From Agarophyton chilense (lineage: Eukaryota; Rhodophyta; Florideophyceae; Gracilariales; Gracilariaceae), in assembly GCA_030374765.1 (NCBI GenBank), contig JARGXX010000105.1, positions 1-64,000 on the forward strand: DNA of 64,000 nucleotides. Reading direction: 5' to 3'. The notes under the pieces were generated by a model. That model did not search any database, was not told the DNA's origin, and saw nothing but the letters and a program-made list of their open reading frames with translations. Of this stretch, positions 1 to 9,076 are shown piece after piece. Numbering within the stretch: the stretch's first letter is position 1; each line of letters opens with the position of its first letter. Made by a program: the position numbers and the translations under genes.

Positions 1-888
1 GTGGGAAGATGCTTCGAATGGGAGGCAGTTATTAGAGATTGAGCCCAACATCGGCCTTCACATCACTTGGAGCGAAGCCGCCAGCTGGAGAATCAAATCG
101 CAGGAACTCATGGATGTGAAGGAAAGCACATTGCCATATTTTGCGGGCTAGGTACGTATCAGTGGAGAAGGACGGTGGGCGACGGCCCGCGTATGCGCAC
201 CATATTGTTAAAGAGGACGACGCAGTATCATCCATTTTTGAGGAAAGTGTGGCCACAGATATTGTGGTATGTACGTGGGATAACGAAGAAACAGTGCAGC
301 AACTATTTGTGGTACTTAGGATTGCTAAGGACTGTGACGATGTGGCTTGAGGTTTTGTGAAGCGGATGGTAAGAAGAACGGGCGGGAGTACAGGCTCACC
401 AAGTGAGATGCAGCTCATGAGATTCGGAGTGGGTATGCGCCGCGCGGGTTTGATTCATGTGTGTGACAATAGATGACCATTCGTGAAAGAATAAGGCAAA
501 GCCGACCATAGTACTACGGCCATGCGTGGTGAGATGTACAAGGTTCTGACAAGGATAGATGGGTACCCCAGAATCTAGGGTAGATGAAAGGACGACGAGG
601 CCCGTGCACGAGGATCGGATCGCAATTATCGGTCATGCTGTTTTGGTTTTCGGTGGTTTCCTGCGCTATTAGCGAGGGTAGTTGTTGCGTGCTCTTCAAA
701 GGCACCACTGTACATAGAATTACGTGTAGCGCAGTGAAGGGTTTCCATTGGTTCCATGTGACATGGAACCACTGTATTTAACGAATACAAAAGTGTTTTC
801 CAAAGTACCGCACGAGAGAATTCGTTTGTTGATAACAACTTTGGGTTTAGGGGTTTAGGTCAACACTCGCCGTTTTGTACTACAATCA
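1..888. other. No assignable gene
   Basis: Short open frames occur on both strands, the longest 128 codons, but none resembles a known family or has a clear start context. Plus-strand reading around 141-350 gives a moderately protein-like stretch that ends in a stop and cannot be extended. A near-perfect palindrome sits at 750-770. The stretch may be the worn flank of the copia fragment that follows. Confidence 0.4.
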
Positions 889-1905
889 TGGATTTCAGAA
901 GTTTCTCACCAAACTCGGTTTCTTCAGCTCCAAACACGATCCCTGCCTATAAATCCAAAATGCACACCAAGATTACATAATTATCTGTATAACAATCGAC
1001 GACGTTTTAGTCCTTGCATCCAAAACAATCACTCATCGAAGATCTAAAACCCAAAATGATCACCAAAGACTAGAAAAAATGACTCGGATTACTGTGAAGA
1101 CTCCTCAACTGAAGAATCGGACGATCAAAATACGGCACTCACATATCTCAACCAGATTTTTACTATGAAGTGCTGCAAGAAACCAACATGAAATACTGCA
1201 CTCCAACGATCACGCCATACAACAGCATGTAAACTCTCGAGCAGAAACCAAGAGCAAAAAACGAAGACAATTTGACGGCGCAATCTACAGAAAAATCATA
1301 GGATAAATAAGTTATACAACAGAAAGCACAGATCCAGATGTGGCTTATGTAACAAAACGTCTTTCACAGCACATGTCCAACATGCAAAAAAATCATCAAG
1401 AAGCACTTCAATTCCTCTTGAATCACCTGAAAGGCACCTCAACACACGGAATATTCTCACTCGCCGGACAGAACTTTCTAAAACAAGAACAGGTGCTCCA
1501 GGTTTACAGCAATTGTGCTATCGAAAACCAGAAAAAAATCCCAATTTTATTTCTGGAATTGTTTGATATGTGTACGTCACCTCTTTATCTTGGTCATTAC
1601 GTGAAAATATATGTAGGCCATATCGAAAACGGAAGCCGAATATATATCATCTGAAACTGCTACCAAACACACAAAGCTATTCAAAAGCCTTTTCAGAGAA
1701 ACAATAACGCCCTGAATAATCTGAAGCTACATTATATCGACAAACGTTACGCAGATTTGATTGCGCCAAAGCAAACCTCGACAAAAACGACAAGCATATT
1801 GATATAAGACAATATTTTTTTAGAACAATGTCAACAACGAAACCTGAACACATCAGAAAATTCTCAGGACGGCAAAGAATGCCAATTATTTTACAAAAAC
1901 ACTCC
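889..1905 (+). mobile_element. Decayed Ty1/copia pol fragment (RT to RNase H)
   Basis: Conceptual reading of the plus strand, switching frames several times, gives copia-type reverse transcriptase and RNase H. From about 891 it reads FQKFLTKLGFFSSKHDPCLY, near 985 a TIDD-type catalytic block, at 1340-1450 AYVTKRLSQHMSN and an LNHLKGTSTHG block, and at 1680-1800 an RNase H tail with ETATKHTKLFK. The same blocks occur in order in the element at 44.1-48.5 kb on the minus strand (LQTFLSSLGFQSSEHDPCLY, NRLSQHMTNPQKHHAQALK), so the two are related. Stops and frameshifts are frequent, no LTR is recognisable, and gag, protease and integrase are missing. It is a dead fragment. Confidence 0.8.
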
Positions 1906-1910
1906 GTCAA

Positions 1911-2726
1911 AACAGGGTTTAACTTTTATAGAAAGACTTTAAATTATCTTTCGATCTCAGTAAAGAGGTTCCGTGCCAACGACAGACTGCCAATCATCAT
2001 ATTGGAATCTTTCCACGTCAAATGTTTCGACGTCGAACAGTTTTACTGTGAAAAACAGTAGTAGTGTTTACATGCCCGGAGGATTGGCCTCATCTGAGGC
2101 AAAGATTTTTCTTAAAAAGTAACTGAAATTCATTCAAGATATGAATTTTTAAACGTAGAGCAGAAAGGAAGAAAACAAAAATAAAAACCATAAATCTTTA
2201 TCGTTTAGAAAACGCCTCTTGAATCTAGGCAAGCAGAGCTTTAATAATCTTTTTTAAAAGGATAGACTGTTTTGTGTAGAAAAATTGTTTTTTAGCAAAA
2301 GAAAACAACAACCAAATATTTTTGGCCTTAAACGATCCACAGAAACATGTCGATTGAAAATATCTCTTTCAATCATCTAGTAATGCATACTTCAAATGTT
2401 GAGGCCATCATAAAAAGAGCGTTTGGCAATGTGTTCCAGTTATATAAAAGTTGTGGATTGCATTTATTGCCTAATTACTAAGAAATAGAAAACTGGCTCC
2501 ATATGAAGCTAAACTGTAAATTTAGGTGCTGATTTTTAGTTATTTTGACCAAATGTTTTTCCTGTTTTGACCTCCAAACAGTAAAGACTTGGTACAACCT
2601 ACTTCAAAGAATATGTGCCTCACGAAACTGCTTCCATGTGAAAGAATGCATCTTAAGGAATAAAAAAGTATAGAATATATGTTTAACTGATAAGCAGGCT
2701 AGTTTCTATCTTATGTAAAAACGGCG
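1911..2726. other. AT-rich spacer without a gene
   Basis: About 800 bases between the copia fragment and the gypsy insertion. Only very short frames; no family resemblance, RNA gene or repeat recognised. Confidence 0.5.
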
Positions 2727-2731
2727 GTTGC

Positions 2732-3080
2732 TGCAACAAACATGTACAGATAGTACTTCTTTCAAGCAACATCATTGTAGAGATGTTGCATCATTTGTGT
2801 AATATTGATGCATATGTTATGCATTTAGAACTATCTAGAAGTTTCTCTCTCTATTCTAGAAACTTCTTAGATGAGTCTAGAACAATCTAGAAAAAAATGC
2901 GTTTAAGAGCTATTTAAAGGGGGTCAAAAGTCTATATAAGGAGGACCTGGTCCCCGACTTTAGTGACTTTTGGGGGTTAAGATCTCAGACCGTAGGAAAA
3001 GTAAAGTACAACACATTGCATCACTCGAAAATCGCACCGCGCTCCCCGATAGCCACCCTAGCCCAGCTGCCTTCGTCGCA
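2732..3080 (+). repeat. 5' LTR of the Ty3/gypsy element
   Basis: A 349-bp direct repeat of 8221-8566. A TATA box (TATATAAG) is at 2933-2940. Upstream are inverted GAA/TTC pentamers: GAAgtTTC at 2838-2845 and TTCtaGAAacTTC at 2854-2866, the form of a heat-shock element. The terminus is CA at 3080. Confidence 0.92.
2838..2866 (+). promoter_or_regulatory. Heat-shock-element-like motifs in the LTR U3
   Basis: TTCtaGAAacTTC at 2854-2866 is a three-unit nTTCnnGAAnnTTCn array, the consensus bound by trimeric HSF. A further GAAgtTTC lies at 2838-2845, and the TATA box is 67 bases downstream. Both motifs are kept in the 3' LTR (8327-8334 and 8341-8353). HSF binding is inference. Confidence 0.5.
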
Positions 3081-3081
3081 C

Positions 3082-3097
3082 TGGTAGCATCGCAGGG
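3082..3097 (+). other. Candidate primer-binding site of the gypsy element
   Basis: TGGTAGCATCGCAGGG begins two bases after the LTR end. The leading TGG is the complement of a tRNA 3' CCA, as expected for a full-length tRNA primer. The primer tRNA is not identified. Confidence 0.55.
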
Positions 3098-3686
3098 CTG
3101 GCCTCGCTTCGGGTGGAGCGAATCTGGAAACATAATCAAGTGTTTAGAGTTGCGATAAGGGTACCTGCGGGCTGGAGTGCCAGGTACGCCTTGACAGACC
3201 GTGGGCAGGAGAGCCGGCTGTCAAACAGAAGCAACAGTGAACTAGTACTCGGGGCTGGAGTGCAGGGTGTCTGGTTCATTTGTTGTTAGGCTGACTGACT
3301 ACTCCAGTAACCTTGCTGTTCGCTAGGTCGACCGACTGGGACAAGGATTCGAGTAACGCTAAAACAGGGTTCGATCAGGTAAGATATTCAAGTAAGACTC
3401 CAGTACCATAGAGCAAGTCAAGGGGAGGAGACTGCAGTTGGTCGGTTCGTGATCTTTTTCCTATAGGGTAAGGACACCGAAGGGTTTACGTAGTAAACTG
3501 GTGGGGATATCCCGAACGGATTAAGAAGTACCGGAGCCCTAGTGGTGTGGGAGCCGGACAGAGCTTGCTGAAATCACCTTCTCCGCGGGTAGAGGACCCG
3601 TCGCCTAGGGACGAATCCCAAGAAGTGGAAATCAAGCAAACGGAAATCAAGCAGTCAAGAGTTTAGAGAAGATTTGATCATTCTTC

Positions 3687-4529
3687 ATGTGGGGGGTATT
3701 CAGACCAAGTAAGCCGGGTGACTTCGATGGCAAGAGGGATCGATTGGTTGTGGATGCTTCGATATACCAAGTCAGCCAGTATCTGAATCTCGTGCAGGTC
3801 GCTAGTCCAGATCTCGATCTTAATGAGGCCACCAAGATTGGCTTTGCTTCTATGCTACTGAAAGGCACGGCTGCGAGCTGGTGGTATGTATTAGTTAAAT
3901 CACAATAGATACCAACTACGTGGCAAGAATTTGAAGCAGCAGTAAGAGCAGAATTCGTTCCTCAGGATAGCATTCGACGTGCAAGAGACAAGCTTCGTCG
4001 ACTCTCTCAGCAAACTTCTGTGTCTTCATACCTCACAGAGTTCAGAAATACTGTGTTGGCTATCCCAGGAATTTCTGATGACGAGGAGCTGGATAGGTTC
4101 TGCTCAGGATTGAAGCCTCAAGTGAAGCTGGAAGTATTGAAGTCGAACCCGACTACTATTGATGACGCCGCTCGAATTGCTTTAAGTGTGGATAGTGCTC
4201 TGTTTGGTGCCGGAATGTACAGTTCCTGTGGTGGACAGCCGTCGAGCTTTCGGAGCTCTGGTCCACAGCCCACGGAGATAGGGAACTTTGAAAATACTGG
4301 CACACACTATCAAGGAAGGGCTTTCCGAAGCAGCACAAAGAATTCAAGCATGAACAGTGGAGAGTATCAACAGCGCATGAAGGATATGCGTACTGGATCT
4401 TGCTTCGTTTGTCACAAAGAAGGCTGTCGAGCTTGGAAGCATAAGAAATCTGGAACGGACAAGAAGTCTAAGTCAGTATCGTGGAATAATTCTCAAGTTG
4501 AAGATTCAACGTTTGAATCGAAAAACTAA
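3687..4529 (+). pseudogene. gag: Ty3/gypsy gag, one in-frame TAG
   Basis: The capsid/nucleocapsid reading frame forms the particle that packages element RNA. About 281 codons run from the ATG at 3687 to TAA at 4527-4529, interrupted only by TAG at 3906-3908. The N-terminal half has the retrotransposon-gag pattern (GTAASWWY, then TTWQEFEAAVRAEF, then SSYLTEFR and DRFCSGLKP). Near the C-terminus is a zinc-knuckle-like CFVCHKEGCRAWKH, with spacing C-x2-C-x4-C-x4-H; the last two ligands are in reversed order relative to the usual CCHC box. About 600 bases of non-coding leader separate the primer site from the ATG. The frame ends TCG AAA AAC TAA, and pol is open in the -1 frame across this point. 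Confidence 0.85.
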
Positions 4530-7500
4530 GTGGTCCATCGAAAATCAGAAATGTTTGCGCTCAGGATGGACCTGAGATGAGTGCTTTGGAGAAACTCACT
4601 GCAGAGATGAAGCAGTTAAGATGTGAATTACGATCTCTACAAGAAGAGAGATCCGCCTCTAGAGAAGAGAGAGCTGAATCGAACACATTACAAAGTCGAG
4701 AAGACTGCATTCGTCAGGGTGGAGATATACCCGTGAATGATCTTATCATACTTAAAGGAAACCTGCAAGGAATAGAAGTGAAAGTATTGAAAGATGACGG
4801 ATGTAACACTAATGTAGTTTCGAGACAGTTTATGTGTAAGAACAAAGGATTGTTCGATACTGTAAGGACAAGGGTCCAAGTCAAGCACTCACAAGATGGA
4901 AATACGGAAGAAGCATCAGAAATTATTCTGAACGGAACGCTGAAGTTAGGCTCTCACGAGTATACTTCAAATTGGCTAGTGGCTAGCTCTCGTTATGACG
5001 TTCTGCTCGGAATGCCTTGGCATGTTGCCACCAATCCCAAAATAGACTATGCTAAAAGGATTGTGAAAATAGGCTCTGATTTTGTTCCGATTGGTTTCCG
5101 TGAAGAGAAGAATATTCCAGGAGTGAAAGTGACAAATATTGGTGTGAAAAGCTTCAGAAGAATGATCAAGAAGAAGGGAAACAGAAGTGACTTTCAAGTA
5201 TTCAGACTGGTTCAAGTGAACTCAATCATGAAATCCGACAGTGATGGGAATCAAAGTCCTAAGGTTCAACACCTTGTCAGGAAGTACAATGATGTGTTTA
5301 AAGAAGAACTACCTGACGGACTTCCCCCGAAACGTTTCGTTGATCATCAAATTGAGACGGATGTCAATGCAAAGCCTCCACATCGTCCTCTCTTCCAGCT
5401 ATCGCCTTTAGAGTTGGAAGCAGCGAAGTACTATGTTGAAACACTGTTAAGGAAAGGAAAGATCAGACCAAGCAAGTCACCCTATGGAGCCTCGTTGTTC
5501 TTCGTGAAAGAGAAGAACAAACCATTAAGGAGAGTGGTTGACTATCGAGCTCTAAACCGGATAACCAAGAGAAATAACGCCCCATTGCCGCGATCTGATG
5601 AGATGTTTGATCGTCTTGGAGGTGCAAAGTTTTTCTCAAAGTTGGATTTGAAAACCGGGTTTCATCAGATAAGAGTTCGACCTGAAGATATCGAGAAGAC
5701 TGCATTCAATACAAAGTATGGTCAGTTTGAATATCTTGTAATGCCTATGGGTTTGTGTAATGCCCCGGAAACGTTTCAGACGTTAATGAATCAGATATTC
5801 TACGATTGTATCGATATTTTCATGGTGGTCTACATGGATGATCTTTTGATATTCAGTAAGGATGAGAAGAGTCATCTAAAGCATCTGGAAACCGTATTGG
5901 AGAGATTGAGAGAACATGAGCTGTACGTATCACCTAAGAAGTGTGAGTTTATGAAATCGGAAATGCAATTTCTGGGATTCATTGTCGGAAAAGAAGGAAT
6001 CCGAGTTAATCCTGAGAAAGCAAGCGTATTGAAGACATGGCCAAGGCCTGATACGTTGACGGACCTTCGAAACTTCCTCGGAGTGCTGTAGTTCTTTAGA
6101 CGATTCATTGCAGGATTCTCAGAAATAGCTGCTCCGCTCACGAATCTCACAAAGAAAGAAATGGGTATGGATAAATGGGATGATAAATGCACGTCTGCAC
6201 TTGAGTCTCTGAAAAACGCCATAACTCGTGCTCCAATACTTGTGTCACCGAATTGGAAGAAGCCATTTAGAGGTCATGTCGATGCTTCGCAGTTGGCTGT
6301 AGGCGGCACGTTGACTCAGCTTGATGAAAATGGGAAGGACAGAGTTATCGAATTTTATTCAAAGAAACTTTCCCCAGCTGAGGCCGACTACTCTGCGAAT
6401 GATCGCGAGCTTCTCGGACTTATATCGTTCTTAGGAAGATTTCGTTGCTATCTGGAAGGCTCATCGTTCGAAATATTTACGGATAATCAGGTTCTCAAGC
6501 ACTTCTTTACGAAACCTAAGTTGAGTAGGAAAGAAGCAAGATGGCTTGAAACACTCGGGAACTTTAGTATCTTCCCAATTACATTGAAACCAGGAAAAAT
6601 TCATGTACTGGGAGATGCTTTGTCAAGGGCACCTCACATTGTCAACAACGAAACAAAGATTAACGAAATGGAGGTCCCCTCGATTGACGTGAACAAAGTT
6701 CGGTCTGATTATGAAAGTGATCAATTCTTCGAACCGATAGTTCGAGCCCTTCATGGAGAATGGCCTGAAGAAGAAATGAAACGACGAACAGTTGAAAAGA
6801 TTCTTCCGATGTTTAGTCAAGATGGTTTGAAGCTCAAATACGCTGGCAAGTTGTGTGTTCCTAGGAATTCTGTGTCGAACGTTTTACAATTAGCCCATGA
6901 CTCAAAGATCAGTGGTCATTTTGGGTTCAGTAAGACGCTTTCCAGACTTGACAACTATTACTGGAAACACAAAAGCCGTGACGTAAAGAGTTATGTTCAA
7001 GGATGTTTGAAATGTCAGCAGTACAAGGATTCCAGGCAGAAAAAGTTAACAGAACCAAGCTCTCTAGAGATGCCAGAACGGAGATGGGGCTCACTGGCTA
7101 CTGATTTCATAGTGAGTCTTCCGAAGAGCAAGAGAGGCTTCGATTCGATTACCACATGGGTGGATAGGTTAACAAGAAGCGTACACTTCATACCTTCTAT
7201 GGGAACCGACACAGCTGTTAACGCTGCAGAATCTTTCTTTCGGAATATGTTCAAACAACATGGTCTGCCGGACAGTATAGTCTCGGATAGGGATCCTAAG
7301 TTTACGTCCAACTTCTGGAAACGACTTATGGAACTCTGTGGCATTAAGTTGAAAATGTCGACGAGTCGTCATCCACAGACAGACGGATCATCAGAAGTGA
7401 TGAACAGAATGGTTGAAAACTATTTGCGTTGTTACTGTTCATACCATCAAGATGACTGGGATGAGTTGTTGCCAGCAGCTGAATTTGCGTATAATTCCGC

Positions 7501-8188
7501 TGTGAGTGAAGATCTAGGAACTACACCGTTTGAAATGGATCTTGGATAGATTCCGAAGTCTCCTTTAGAAATGTTATCCGGATCTGAGGTATCTTTGGAA
7601 AGCTTATCAGAGTTTAAGGAAAGATTGAAGAATTCGCTTGAAGATGCTCAGTTTGCGTACAAAGTGGCGAAAGCAAGACAAAGTGCGTACTCCTCGCGGA
7701 AGTACAAATCTCCTCAGTACAAAATTGGAGATATGCTTTGGATTAATAAGACCTTGTTCACTGATGCGTATTCTAGATCTCAAGCTTCAGATAAGCTAAC
7801 GGCAAAGCGATACGGACCATTTCAAGTTATTGAAGTTGTTGGAAAAAATGCTGTGAAGTTGGAACTACCGGCGCACTTCCGGATTCATCCTGTTGTGCAC
7901 GTATCTCACACGACTCCATATATCAGTCAACCTATGGATATAAGAGCCGATGTGGCAGAGAGACCGGAACCTGTTCCAGCTGTGGATGGAGATGAACAAT
8001 ACGTTGAATCAATTCTCAAGCACAGGAAGCGTGGAAGAGGATATCAGTTTCTCACGTTGATGAATGGATCTCCAATACATGATGCAGAATGGCAGCCAAC
8101 TTCAGACTTCGTGGATCGCGATGGCACAATCACAGATGTATGGCACAAATACGTCATGGACAAGAATCTTCTTCGGCAGTATCATTGA
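4517..8188 (+). pseudogene. pol: Ty3/gypsy pol (PR-RT-RH-IN-chromodomain), two in-frame TAG
   Basis: The frame is open from just after the stop at 4514-4516 to TGA at 8186-8188; the first ATG is 4577. It is interrupted by TAG at 6089-6091 and 7547-7549 only. In order: a coiled-coil-like start (ALEKLTAEMKQLRCELRS); retropepsin with KDDGCNTNVVS, where the usual D-S/T-G triad reads D-D-G; RT with LDLKTGFHQIRV and catalytic YMDD; RNase H with GHVDAS, NDRELLG and FTDNQ; integrase with the HHCC finger (GCLKCQ) and the DDE triad (LATDFI, SDRDPKF, SSEVMNR); and a chromodomain from about 7990 (YVESILKHRK followed by DAEWQP). Pol lies -1 to gag with a slippery-like GAAAAAC at 4520-4526. A chromodomain typically steers insertion to marked chromatin. 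Confidence 0.9.
4520..4529 (+). promoter_or_regulatory. Candidate -1 frameshift site between gag and pol
   Basis: In the gag frame the sequence reads TCG AAA AAC TAA. Sliding both tRNAs back one base places them on GAA AAA, and translation continues CTA AGT in the pol frame. The pol frame is open only from 4517, so the permitted overlap is 13 bases and includes this run. G AAA AAC is a weaker variant of the classical A AAA AAC heptamer. No pseudoknot was modelled. Confidence 0.5.
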
Positions 8189-8203
8189 AGTGGGCGTCAA
8201 TAT

Positions 8204-8220
8204 GAAGGAGGAGGAAATAG
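8204..8220 (+). other. Polypurine tract of the gypsy element
   Basis: GAAGGAGGAGGAAATAG directly precedes the 3' LTR. This is the expected position and composition for plus-strand DNA priming. Confidence 0.75.
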
Positions 8221-8566
8221 TGCAACAAACATGTACAGATAGTACTTCTTTCAAGCAACATCATTGTAGAGATGTTGCATCATTTGTGTAATATTGATGC
8301 ATATGTTATGCATTTAGAACTATCTAGAAGTTTCTCTCTATTCTAGAAACTTCTTAGATGAGTCTAGAACAATCTAGAAAAAATGCGTTTAAGGGCTATT
8401 TAGAGGGGGTCAAAAGTCTATATAAGGAGGACCTGGTCCCCGACTTTAGTGACTTTTGGGGGATAAGATCTCAGACCGTAGGAAAAGTAAAGTACAACAC
8501 ATTGCATCACTCGAACATCGCACCGCGCTCCCCGATAGCCACTCTAGCCTAGTTGCCTTCGTTGCA
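8221..8566 (+). repeat. 3' LTR of the Ty3/gypsy element
   Basis: A direct repeat of 2732-3080, with TATATAAG at 8419-8426. The terminal 15 bases are repeated once more before GTTGCCCTCT, so the LTR could alternatively end at 8581; in both cases GTTGC follows as the target duplication. Confidence 0.9.
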
Positions 8567-8571
8567 GTTGC

Positions 8572-8898
8572 CTTCGTTGCAGTTGCCCTCTAAAAAAAAA
8601 TTTTGGGAGCTGTGTATGAAACAGAACTACCTTTCAAAAAATAACCAATTTCGAACTGTCTCTCTGGCCGTATAGACACTAGAGAGCAAAGCGACGGCGA
8701 CAACAAAGTAAGGACGAGAGTTAGCACCTTCCACTCACAAGAGGGACGGCTTTCATTCACGGATAGAACTTTCGTCCTCGTCCTTGCCGTAATTGCCATT
8801 CAAAAATACGTTGTCGTACTCTCAATTGCCAGGCAGAATTTTCTTTTCACTTTTCACTTCTAGGTCTTTAAGTGATGTGGTCGGTTTTCGAGAAAACC
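8572..8898. other. Spacer between the gypsy element and the MED15 3' side
   Basis: No gene or RNA seen. It contains an A9T4 run near 8592-8604. Confidence 0.5.
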
Positions 8899-9076
8899 TA
8901 ATACATTATTTTCAATCCACAACGTGGGCCACTAAAAACTACGTGTGATACATTATTTTCAATCAACAAGGTCGGCCACTAAAAACCACTAGTGTACAGT
9001 AATACATTATTTCAATCCACAAGGTTGACCCCTAAAAACTACAAGGGAAACACATTATTTTCAATCCACAAGGTTA
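8899..9076. repeat. Tandem repeat, about 50-55 bp unit, four copies
   Basis: The core ACATTATTTTCAATCCACAA recurs with small changes from about 8902, 8949, 9004 and 9052, followed by a variable GG(T/C) and a CCACTAAAAACTAC part. The last, truncated copy includes the TTA (9074-9076) that is the MED15 stop on the minus strand. Confidence 0.8.

Larger units (their letters stand above)
2732..8566 (+). mobile_element. Ty3/gypsy LTR retrotransposon, chromovirus-like
   Basis: An LTR element of about 5.8 kb. It begins TG and ends CA, is flanked by the 5-bp duplication GTTGC (2727-2731 and 8567-8571), and carries two LTRs of 349 and 346 bp that differ by roughly eight substitutions and two small indels. 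A primer-binding site follows the 5' LTR and a purine tract precedes the 3' LTR. The internal part encodes gag, protease, RT with YMDD, RNase H, HHCC/DDE integrase and a C-terminal chromodomain. RT before integrase is the Ty3/gypsy order, and the chromodomain points to the chromovirus branch. Three in-frame TAG codons interrupt gag-pol, so the copy is non-autonomous unless those codons are read through. Confidence 0.93.

Noticed and set aside
7015-7372. Minus-strand frames of 67-109 codons inside gypsy integrase
   Set aside because: Shadows of the integrase coding frame.
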